From: a virus
Virus record (IMG/VR): IMGVR_UViG_3300025087_000219
Location: 1-35,065 of that record
Length of the DNA stretch: 35,065 nucleotides
Strand: one strand, 5' to 3'
Shown here piece by piece: positions 22,437-28,480 of this stretch. The notes beneath the pieces were generated by a model. That model was not told the DNA's origin. It saw only the letters and a list, made by a program, of their open reading frames with translations, and ran no database searches. Every line of letters starts with the position of its first letter. The first letter of the stretch is position 1. The position numbers were made by a program, and so were the translations under genes.

Positions 22437-23273
22437 TTATTTATTTAAATTTATATTTAATAAAATTTCAACATCAGACAATACGTCATTTATAAATCTA
22501 CGGACAGCTAAAAGTTTTAAATCTTCTGTTTTATCAATACTTTTTGACAATAACTCTGTAACAATATCCCTTTTTAATTTCCATTTATTTTCAAATTCAT
22601 TTAATAACTTCCACTGGCTGTCAGGTCGTAACACTGTTTTACCTTCGTAGGAACTTGGTTGTTGAGGTGGTAATTGATTCCAACATTGCTCACAAAGATT
22701 ATCGCTTTTAAGTATTGTTATTTTTTTACAAATCTCACATTCTTCTTCCCCATCATAGTTAAGAGATTCCTTACTGCATCTAACCAAAACATCTCCATTT
22801 TCATACAGTCTGTCAATTATTAACTCAGCCATTGCGACCATATCGGCAAGTCTCTTTGGCTGAATTTTGCCATTATTAAACAATAATGCTATTTCTATAA
22901 GTTGTTTGTCGGTAGGCAATTTAAATCTTGGATCAGATTTCACTTCTCGCTGGGAGATAAAATTTTCTAATATTTTTTGCCCATTTTTTAAAATTTTAAC
23001 TAATAGTTTTTCAGCCCCTATTTGAGCTTCTATTCTACTTTTATAAATATCCGAAATAGACTCCATTATCTCGTCTCTATAACTAACTCTTGCTTCATAA
23101 CTGTCATGCCAAAAAATTGTTTCAAGTTTATATTTACCAATTTTAGTAAACCCTGTTTGGTGATGATTGGATTTCCATTTCAATTTTAGCCCATCATTTT
23201 TATCGCCAAGTCTATCAACACCTATACCTCGTTGCTTTTTATCTTCATCATCAAATAAATAATTAGTTTTCAT
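22437..23273 (-). CDS. Unknown protein with a four-cysteine zinc-binding motif
   Basis: A 278-residue soluble protein. The N-terminal third (residues 30-75) contains WKSNHHQTGFTKIGKYKLETI and FWHDSYEARVSYRDEI. A long helical section follows, and then CEICKKITILKSDNLCEQCW near residue 185, a CxxC-x(12)-CxxC knuckle able to hold zinc. The C-terminal helices (about 215-275) are leucine-rich. No other family signature is visible. Neighbouring genes overlap by four bases (23273/23270), so it belongs to the accessory operon. Confidence 0.65.
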   Translation of the reverse strand: MKTNYLFDDEDKKQRGIGVDRLGDKNDGLKLKWKSNHHQTGFTKIGKYKLETIFWHDSYEARVSYRDEIMESISDIYKSRIEAQIGAEKLLVKILKNGQKILENFISQREVKSDPRFKLPTDKQLIEIALLFNNGKIQPKRLADMVAMAELIIDRLYENGDVLVRCSKESLNYDGEEECEICKKITILKSDNLCEQCWNQLPPQQPSSYEGKTVLRPDSQWKLLNEFENKWKLKRDIVTELLSKSIDKTEDLKLLAVRRFINDVLSDVEILLNINLNK

Positions 23274-23587
23274 TTCTTATCTCCTTTCTTTTGTTCGGTG
23301 AGGTATTGGTCGATAAGCCAATATCCGAAATCAATATCAATAGCCATGTTTTCAGTGAATGATTCCATTTTATGAAATTCCAGATATTTCTCTTTAACGT
23401 AATTCCATGTTGGTTTCAAATCCACTGGTTCGGGCGAGGGGAGTTCTAAAAGAAGTAAAGTAATAATTTCATTTAAGTGTTCTTCTGAAATAACTTGTAT
23501 TTCACTTCCACTATACGTATAGGCTTTGAATGATTTATCTTCAAATAATTCACTTGCTTTTTGTATTTGTTCTTTTGTTGTTTTCAT
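23270..23587 (-). CDS. Unknown acidic protein, 105 residues
   Basis: A small acidic, helical protein beginning MKTTKEQIQKASELFEDKSF, with IDIDFGYWLIDQYLTEQKK near the end. The DxD(F)GYWLIDQYL ending is a pattern I associate with small unknown proteins in phage accessory regions, without known function. It overlaps both neighbours by four bases (ATGA), so translation is coupled. No signal peptide, membrane segment or metal site is visible. Confidence 0.6.
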   Translation of the reverse strand: MKTTKEQIQKASELFEDKSFKAYTYSGSEIQVISEEHLNEIITLLLLELPSPEPVDLKPTWNYVKEKYLEFHKMESFTENMAIDIDFGYWLIDQYLTEQKKGDKK

Positions 23588-23829
23588 GATTCAGTTATTT
23601 TCTGTAATAGTTTAGCTTTAAAAAACTTAGCCCCTTTAATAAATCCTATATTTTGCCATAATTGGGCCTTGGAAACAGGGTCGGAATATTGTGAAAATGC
23701 TTCAATTTCCTCATCAGTTATTTTATTACACTTTTTCTCAATCTCATCCTGAATTACCAGGTCGAGGTCTTGTTCAATTTCTGCATGAAAAAGTAACCCG
23801 TATTTTTCTATAAGTTTCTGTTTGTTCAT
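23584..23829 (-). CDS. Unknown acidic helical protein, 81 residues
   Basis: MNKQKLIEKYGLLFHAEIEQD at the start and LWQNIGFIKGAKFFKAKLLQKI near the end: an acidic first two thirds and a basic last third. Small proteins of this shape can act on host enzymes, but no function is recognised. It overlaps the preceding and following genes by four bases each. Confidence 0.6.
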   Translation of the reverse strand: MNKQKLIEKYGLLFHAEIEQDLDLVIQDEIEKKCNKITDEEIEAFSQYSDPVSKAQLWQNIGFIKGAKFFKAKLLQKITES

Positions 23830-24197
23830 CTATTTAGTTTTAACCAAATTTTAGCGGTCTCAAATGCGAAAACACGGAGTTTAGACTCTTCTGAATCGTG
23901 ATCTAAAAATTCATTTAGGTTATTCCAGAAATCTTTTTCCCAGGCTTCTACTGTTCGTGTGTAACATCCCATTTTAACCAGTTCTGAATTATCTTCTGAA
24001 ATGATAGGAATTACTAAATATTTATATAGTCCGGTGAAAACAACTGCTTTTTTAATAACTATTTTTTCACCGTCTGCGCCTGTGAGGTATGCGCCATTTT
24101 TTACAGCCTCAATAACAGTTCCTTTTAAAGTGTTGTTTTCTTTTTCATATTCAAAAAGCGCACTTCCGTAAATTGATTTGATTTGAATTTTAATCAT
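23826..24197 (-). CDS. Unknown small protein, 123 residues
   Basis: An alpha/beta protein starting MIKIQIKSIYGSALFEYEKEN and containing LKGTVIEAVKNGAYLTGADGEK (short parallel strands). It ends in a helix LRVFAFETAKIWLKLNR. The N-terminal strand pattern (a short sheet repeat with Gly at turns) resembles a small beta-helix or pentapeptide-like fold, but this is uncertain. It starts 21 bases after the stop of the 51-residue gene. Confidence 0.6.
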   Translation of the reverse strand: MIKIQIKSIYGSALFEYEKENNTLKGTVIEAVKNGAYLTGADGEKIVIKKAVVFTGLYKYLVIPIISEDNSELVKMGCYTRTVEAWEKDFWNNLNEFLDHDSEESKLRVFAFETAKIWLKLNR

Positions 24198-24217
24198 TGG
24201 TTAAAATTGTTTAATTA

Positions 24218-24373
24218 TTAAAGTCCGTTATCTGCATCTGAGTAACATTGTCCGGTGCAATCAGTATAGAGATCATTCCACCACTCAGGAGTTTTAATCC
24301 CTACTAATTTAGCTTGCCTGATTATTTCAGGTCTTCGCTTTTCGATTCCGTCCTGAATTTCTTTACGTGTCAT
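24218..24373 (-). CDS. 51-residue Cys-containing protein
   Basis: An ATG at 24373 overlaps the stop of the 67-residue gene by four bases (ATGA), and the frame ends at TAA 24218. The product begins MTRKEIQDGIEKRRPEII and ends GQCYSDADNGL, with two Cys and a TPEWWNDLYTD segment. It fills an otherwise empty 170-base stretch. No family recognised. Confidence 0.5.
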   Translation of the reverse strand: MTRKEIQDGIEKRRPEIIRQAKLVGIKTPEWWNDLYTDCTGQCYSDADNGL

Positions 24374-24573
24374 TTCAGATAATTTTCTGCGTTAATAGTC
24401 ATAAAGTGATTCAGTTTGCCTACATTAAACTTTTCGTGATAGGTTATCATGTCCACATGCTTAAATATAGCATTGGCTATCTTAGTAGCCTTATTTAATT
24501 CAAATGCCTGGATTATCACGTAATGATAGCGCAGGACAGAGATATGCCGGAAGGTGACGTGGAAGTGTTTCAT
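24370..24573 (-). CDS. 67-residue His-rich protein
   Basis: A 67-residue protein with seven His, beginning MKHFHVTFRHISVLRYHYVII and ending NAENYLK. The start follows a structured leader sequence (24596-24665). Charged and aromatic residues alternate in a short beta-alpha pattern. Function unknown; the size is close to small anti-host proteins, but nothing is diagnostic. Confidence 0.5.
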   Translation of the reverse strand: MKHFHVTFRHISVLRYHYVIIQAFELNKATKIANAIFKHVDMITYHEKFNVGKLNHFMTINAENYLK

Positions 24574-24595
24574 TTTTATTATGTTTTTCCACCCG

Positions 24596-24665
24596 AAAAC
24601 CCCGGCTCTCTCATCGAAAGTCCGGGGCTACCGTCTGCTAAGATTAGCAGAACTTAGCAGGGGTT
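24596..24665 (-). ncRNA. Candidate structured leader RNA or terminator
   Basis: On the minus strand TCTGCTAA-TC-TTAGCAGA (24651-24634) forms a perfect 8-bp hairpin. Then CCCCGG-A-CTTTC-GATGA-GAGAG-CCGGGG (24627-24600) forms an 11-pair stem (one G-T pair), followed by TTTT. The outer AACCCC (24665-24660) can pair instead with GGGGTT (24603-24598), so alternative folds compete. It lies right between two small genes. It may be a weak terminator, an attenuator or a separate RNA. Confidence 0.5.
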
Positions 24666-24912
24666 AAAAATCTGAATTCATAAACTCCGCAAGGGTCCTA
24701 CTGTCGTCATCATTTATTATTTTCTGGTATTCCATCCCAAGGGTTAATAAAAATGCTGATTGAGTATCTGAAATAGAAACCTCTCCATTTTCATCAATCG
24801 AAATCGAATTATTCGATATATGGCTCCTTATCTCAGTGTTGTGGATAGCCTGTTTGAAAGTTTCGATAAAATCTTTATCAATACTAATTTTTTCCGATGT
24901 GGTCGTTTTCAT
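24664..24912 (-). CDS. Unknown acidic protein, 82 residues
   Basis: I chose the ATG at 24912 (MKTTTSEKISIDKDFIETF); the longer frame to 25113 would overlap an AT-rich gap with a promoter, and its upstream part is unlike protein. The product is acidic, with ISIDENGEVSISDTQ and a final MEYQKIINDDDSRTLAEFM. A promoter-like sequence lies 39-70 bases upstream, giving a leader of about 30 bases. Function unknown. Confidence 0.6.
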   Translation of the reverse strand: MKTTTSEKISIDKDFIETFKQAIHNTEIRSHISNNSISIDENGEVSISDTQSAFLLTLGMEYQKIINDDDSRTLAEFMNSDF

Positions 24913-24950
24913 TTTGCTAATTTTTAAGTGAATGTTTCTGTTTGATGAAG

Positions 24951-24982
24951 TAAAGATACGACCGAAATACCCTCTATGCAAA
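24951..24982 (-). promoter_or_regulatory. Candidate promoter before the 82-residue gene
   Basis: On the minus strand TTTG (24982-24979), 20 bases, and TATCTTTA (24958-24951) match the Bacteroidota consensus except for the last base. It stands in the 98-base gap after the 81-residue gene, and the transcript would start roughly 30 bases before the ATG at 24912. The good spacing and place make it one of the better promoter candidates here. Confidence 0.55.
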
Positions 24983-25010
24983 TTTTTAGTCAAAGGTTTC
25001 AGTACGTTGG

Positions 25011-25256
25011 TCAAATAAACAGTCTGAAATTTTGCACGAGCTTTGTAAACGCCGGATTTTTCTCCCGCATTTTCTGGATTTCGAAATAAACATCTAAGTC
25101 TATTTCCACACATTTCAGGAATTCGCAGAGTTCAGGGGACAGCTTTGAAATTTTAAGTGTTTCGCCTGAGATGGAATCTATAACTTCCATACTCCTGATC
25201 AGAATGCCCTCCGGGGTAACTTCTGCTGTTTTTATTATTAAGCGGGTGTTGCTCAT
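25011..25256 (-). CDS. Unknown protein, 81 residues
   Basis: MSNTRLIIKTAEVTPEGILI at the start, then VIDSISGETLKISKLSPELCEF and a charged C-terminus (RE-K-NP-AF). A short beta-rich N-terminal half precedes a helical C-terminal half. Its ATG overlaps the stop of the VRR-NUC gene by four bases, so the two are co-translated. No function recognised; a partner of the nuclease is one idea. Confidence 0.6.
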   Translation of the reverse strand: MSNTRLIIKTAEVTPEGILIRSMEVIDSISGETLKISKLSPELCEFLKCVEIDLDVYFEIQKMREKNPAFTKLVQNFRLFI

Positions 25257-25591
25257 GTCAGTAAGTTTGCGATTAAGGTTTGAAACTCATCCAGACTTCT
25301 GACAACCTCGTACCTGAACCACGCCCCCTGGACTTTCGCTTGCCAGTCGGATTGCACCGGGCTTTGCTTACCGGATTCCGTTTTGAATTCTATAAACACG
25401 GCCTTGCCACCCGGAACCAACAGGCAGGAATCGGCAACGCCTGGAATGACCCCGCTCGCCTTGTCCCTTGCTCCTGTTATCCGGTTAGTCCCCTCGTTTT
25501 TAATCCTGAAGAATAAGCCCCTGAGTTCTGGGTGTCGGTTCCAGAGCCATAACCAGCAATCTTGTTGTAATCTTAATTCTGAGGTTTTCAT
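25253..25591 (-). CDS. VRR-NUC domain nuclease
   Basis: A 112-residue protein with the PD-(D/E)xK-type VRR-NUC core. An N-terminal helix (LRLQQDCWLWLWNRHPELRG) is followed by IPGVADSCLL (the D of GVADS) and VFIEFKTESGKQS (the E and K of the catalytic E-x-K). A Gln-rich helix ends the core. This is close to a minimal stand-alone VRR-NUC. Such phage proteins are known or suspected to cut branched DNA in replication and recombination. Its gene lies one base from the methyltransferase gene. Confidence 0.85.
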   Translation of the reverse strand: MKTSELRLQQDCWLWLWNRHPELRGLFFRIKNEGTNRITGARDKASGVIPGVADSCLLVPGGKAVFIEFKTESGKQSPVQSDWQAKVQGAWFRYEVVRSLDEFQTLIANLLT

Positions 25592-25592
25592 T

Positions 25593-26288
25593 TTAGAATA
25601 GTGTTGGTGAAATTTTATTTAGTTTTGTTTTGGCATAACCTAAAGTCATCGCCTCATATACTGCCTCCACCCGTTCGCATCCTGCTTTAAAATAATCAGC
25701 GTCGATCTCAATTCCGGTATAAGTGAAACCCATCTTTAGGCAGGCGACTGCTGAAGAGAAACTCCCTGCGTGGGTGTCGAGTATGATGTCGTTTGGCTTT
25801 GCGTAGTTTTTTAGGAGCCATTCATAGAGGGCGACGGGTTTTTGGGTAGGATGGATGCGGGTATGTGTATCCTTAGCATTTGCACCCACCCATGATTTAT
25901 AAAATTTTTTTACTGTGCTATTAAAGGAGGTCCAAGCAAGCTCCCCGTCTGCATAGTCATTATTACCAGTTCCTTTGTCCCAAAAAATCCAACAACTTGA
26001 GTCAAAAGGAATTTTACTGATAAAATGATTTGCTCCCCACAATATTTGATTTTCAGAAATATTTAACAGTTTATCGAAATATTCCTTTTTCGGAGATTCT
26101 TTATCCCAATCATTTTTACCTCTGTATATTTTATTTTTACCATTTCCTAATGCCATTTTATTAACCCCAATTCCGTAATTCACATCACAAACAGCCAACC
26201 CAAAAGCCTTATCCCCCAGCCCCTCCATAAACTCCATACAGTCGCCATGTATAAGCGTTACGCTTCCGAAAGTTTTTATTTCACCCAT
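25593..26288 (-). CDS. DNA methyltransferase, beta-class amino-MTase (N6-adenine / N4-cytosine type)
   Basis: A 231-residue protein. TLIHGDCMEFM (about 11-21) precedes the catalytic motif at residues 35-39, which reads DVNYG instead of the usual DPPYG. In the C-terminal part THTRIHPTQKPVALYEWLLK and then ILDTHAGSFSSAVACLK and TGIEID (about 140-195) carry the SAM-binding motif, with DTHAGS in place of DPFAGS. The order IV then I defines the beta class. It should methylate DNA to protect the phage from restriction or to mark it. No restriction partner is next to it. It overlaps the helicase gene by eight bases. Confidence 0.8.
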   Translation of the reverse strand: MGEIKTFGSVTLIHGDCMEFMEGLGDKAFGLAVCDVNYGIGVNKMALGNGKNKIYRGKNDWDKESPKKEYFDKLLNISENQILWGANHFISKIPFDSSCWIFWDKGTGNNDYADGELAWTSFNSTVKKFYKSWVGANAKDTHTRIHPTQKPVALYEWLLKNYAKPNDIILDTHAGSFSSAVACLKMGFTYTGIEIDADYFKAGCERVEAVYEAMTLGYAKTKLNKISPTLF

Positions 26289-27699
26289 TTTTCAAATAAT
26301 TTTTAATTTGTATCCGAGCCCAGCCGTTTTTATAAGACCGAAGCTTCTCATATTCGTAAAACTGCTCTTCACTCTTGAACTTATGAAGCAAGTACCCCAC
26401 CTTGTACCCCTTCCCCACCCGTATATCTTCCATTTCCTGAACGCTTTCAGCCTCTGACATTCGCTTCTGAACCTGACTAAAGCTCAATTCCGAAAGCTCC
26501 GCAAACACTCGTTCTTTTTCAGTCACTGCCCAAATATAGCCACATTCAGGACAGGTCTTTGCATTCACGCTAACTACCGCCCCGCACTGCGGGCAGAACT
26601 TAACAGGGAAAACATCCTTTCCCTTCTTTGCTTTTTTCGGAGGCTCAAGACTCCAAACCCTGTCTATGTGCCAAAAGCCGAACCTCTGGACGTTCATCCC
26701 GAAGTCTAAAATAACGAAAGTACTCTTACCCGGTGCAACCCTCGACCCCCGGCCTATCATTTGCAGGTACAGCGGAAGCGAGGTTGTTGCCCGGTAAAGA
26801 ACGATGCACTCGATACCGGGACAGTCGTAACCGGTTGTAGTTATTCCGCAATTTGTCAGTACCGCTCCGGGAGTTGTTTCGAAGGTTGTTAAGATTGCGT
26901 CCCTGGTTCCAGCAGACATCGACCCGTCCACATGAGCGCAACCCAACTCAGAGGCTACTTTTTCAGAGCTGGCAACAGACGGGCAGAAGATCATCGTTTT
27001 TAAACCGGAGGCGTGTTTGTCGAGATTATGCCGGAGTCCTTCAAAAACTTTCGTTTCAGAATATAGCCTCTCCTGATCCCGCTCGTCAAACTCCCCTGCT
27101 TTCATTTTGATCTTACTCAAATCTACGCTGACCCCGAAATAACGGGGCTTGCTCAAGTAGTTTTCAGCTATAAGCGATACGATGCTGGGGCCGGTGACCA
27201 GAGAAGTGAAGTTTTGAGAAAGCGGTCTTTTTGCAGTTGAGACCGGAGTTGCTGTAAATCCAATGACATAGCAGGAAGGAGTGAAGTACTGGAAGACCTC
27301 GAAAAAATTCCCAAGATGCACTTCATCCAGTATCAGCAGATCCACGCTGCGAAGTAACATCTGAAAGTCAAGACGTTTTAAGGCCCGTCGTTTGATCGTT
27401 TCGATCATTGCTACTAAAATTTTACTCCGGGGGATGGCACGGGTTGAGGCTGTAATGTTTTCAAACTGGATGTTCAGGCGGTCAAAAGTTCCCCCCGTCT
27501 GCTCCAAGATTTCTGTACGGTGGGTAAGAATAAGGCAGCGTTTGCCTTTGTCGGCAGCGGATTTGACCATGAAGCTGAAGACGATGGTTTTCCCGCTGCC
27601 AGTCGGAGCTTGGGTAACTATGTGGTTATGCCCCTTCTGCATCTCTTTGCGGATGTCGGAAATTAGCTGGTGCTGGTATGGGCGTAACTGAATAGACAT
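26281..27699 (-). CDS. SF2 DEAD/DEAH-box helicase with C-terminal zinc ribbon
   Basis: I used the ATG at 27699 (MSIQLRPYQHQLISDIRK, a Q-motif-like start), two bases after the previous stop; an upstream ATG would overlap it. In order: Walker A QAPTGSGKT, motif II LDEVHLG, motif III TATPVS, motif IV-V MIFCPSVAS and TTTGYDCPG, motif VI QMIGRGSR. A CPQCG-x(10)-CPECG zinc ribbon follows near residue 385. The protein has 472 residues. It probably unwinds DNA or remodels branches in replication and recombination, as the neighbouring nuclease and methyltransferase also act on DNA. Confidence 0.9.
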   Translation of the reverse strand: MSIQLRPYQHQLISDIRKEMQKGHNHIVTQAPTGSGKTIVFSFMVKSAADKGKRCLILTHRTEILEQTGGTFDRLNIQFENITASTRAIPRSKILVAMIETIKRRALKRLDFQMLLRSVDLLILDEVHLGNFFEVFQYFTPSCYVIGFTATPVSTAKRPLSQNFTSLVTGPSIVSLIAENYLSKPRYFGVSVDLSKIKMKAGEFDERDQERLYSETKVFEGLRHNLDKHASGLKTMIFCPSVASSEKVASELGCAHVDGSMSAGTRDAILTTFETTPGAVLTNCGITTTGYDCPGIECIVLYRATTSLPLYLQMIGRGSRVAPGKSTFVILDFGMNVQRFGFWHIDRVWSLEPPKKAKKGKDVFPVKFCPQCGAVVSVNAKTCPECGYIWAVTEKERVFAELSELSFSQVQKRMSEAESVQEMEDIRVGKGYKVGYLLHKFKSEEQFYEYEKLRSYKNGWARIQIKNYLKNG

Positions 27700-27700
27700 T

Positions 27701-27943
27701 TTAAAACAATTTCGGTTCATTATTAACAGGCTTTTCTTTGCCCTTCCGGTTCCAACTGACAAAACAGAACACTCCCGGTTTAATCCTTCTGATCCTTCCG
27801 TCTTTTACCATTCTGGAAAGAATCTCACCCATCCATTTTGACTCATTTCTTTCGTAGTTACAACTGCAATTATGGTAAATCTGTTCAATGTTAGCTGATT
27901 CAACTGTTTGCAGATACTTCAATATTTCGTTTTGCTTTTCCAT
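27701..27943 (-). CDS. Winged-helix DNA-binding protein
   Basis: An 80-residue protein. ILKYLQTVESANIEQIYHNC is the first half of a winged helix, SKWMGEILSRMVKDGRIRRIKPGVF the recognition helix and wing (split: SKWMGEILSRMVKDG then RIRRIKPGVF). The tail is basic. I chose the ATG at 27943, one base after the stop of the truncated methyltransferase, over 27955. As a likely transcription regulator it sits between the helicase and the candidate origin. What it controls is unknown. Confidence 0.6.
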   Translation of the reverse strand: MEKQNEILKYLQTVESANIEQIYHNCSCNYERNESKWMGEILSRMVKDGRIRRIKPGVFCFVSWNRKGKEKPVNNEPKLF

Positions 27944-27944
27944 G

Positions 27945-28166
27945 TTAATAAACATTAAATATTCTCGTAAAACACGGCGTAACCTTTACCGGGATATACT
28001 GCCAATGGTTAATAACTTCAAAAATATCCTGCTGTAAATGCCATTCAGGATGCCCGCCTGAACACGGTAAAATATCGCAACTAAACGCTTCATGCCCAAG
28101 TTTACGAAACTCAATACAAACTGCTTGTGATTCTTCACAGGCTATTAACACTTTCAGTTTTTTCAT
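27945..28166 (-). pseudogene. Truncated DNA (cytosine) methyltransferase remnant
   Basis: A 73-residue frame. Residues 1-55 (KVLIACEESQAVCIEFRKLGH, split: KVLIACEESQAV then FRKLGHEAFSCDILPCSGGHPEWHL) look exactly like the N-terminus of a phage DNA methyltransferase that is normally over 200 residues long, including the SAM-site GxxxAxx and the LPCSGGHPEWH segment. Then about 18 residues unlike the family lead to a stop. The remaining catalytic part is gone, so this is probably a deleted, non-functional copy. It stands next to the candidate origin. Confidence 0.7.
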
Positions 28167-28178
28167 ATCAAAATTTAT

Positions 28179-28192
28179 TTAGCCAACCTTAA
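28179..28192. repeat. Iteron-like repeat, copy 1
   Basis: TTAGCCAACCTTAA. Identical to 28221-28234, 42 bases apart. The core TTAGCCAAC is found inverted further right (near 28393 and 28475). Confidence 0.7.
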
Positions 28193-28220
28193 CAACTTTA
28201 TTTATAGATAGTTACAAATT

Positions 28221-28234
28221 TTAGCCAACCTTAA
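28221..28234. repeat. Iteron-like repeat, copy 2
   Basis: TTAGCCAACCTTAA, an exact copy of 28179-28192. Together with the inverted and partial copies it gives six related sites in 310 bases, which by chance is unlikely at this length. Confidence 0.7.
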
Positions 28235-28480
28235 AACGCTGTAACGTATTGAATTTCAAATAATTTGCCAACTTAGACAACAAAAACACAATTTCAAGAC
28301 CTTCCTGGGATATTCCCCTCTGCTTCCCATTATACCACCATCCCCCTATACTATATATTATATATATCTTTTATATAAAAAAGGTTGTCATAGTTGGCTA
28401 AAGGGCTGGAAGGTTTATTATTATTACGTTTCACGTAGCCGACTTTTTTTGTTAAGGTTGGAATGAGTCGTCACGGTTGG

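Larger units (their letters stand above)
28167..28480. other. Candidate replication origin with TTAGCCAAC repeats
   Basis: A 314-base stretch without genes, next to the replication protein gene. TTAGCCAAC occurs directly at 28179 and 28221 (both TTAGCCAACCTTAA) and inverted near 28393 (GTTGGCTAA) and 28475 (GGTTGGCTAA). Two partial copies lie at 28264-28275 and 28452-28461. Between them is a C-rich segment (about 28310-28345) and a very AT-rich part (about 28348-28382). Iterons next to an AT-rich stretch and a primase-helicase gene are the usual look of an origin. It might instead be a promoter/operator region for 28166. Confidence 0.5.

Noticed and set aside
24913-25113. N-terminal extension of the 82-residue protein
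   Set aside because: It runs through a gap containing a good promoter match and into the preceding gene, and its sequence is unlike the rest of the protein.
28167-28480. CRISPR array
   Set aside because: The repeats here are 9-14 bases, irregularly spaced and in both orientations, with no unit-plus-spacer pattern. No Cas gene is present.
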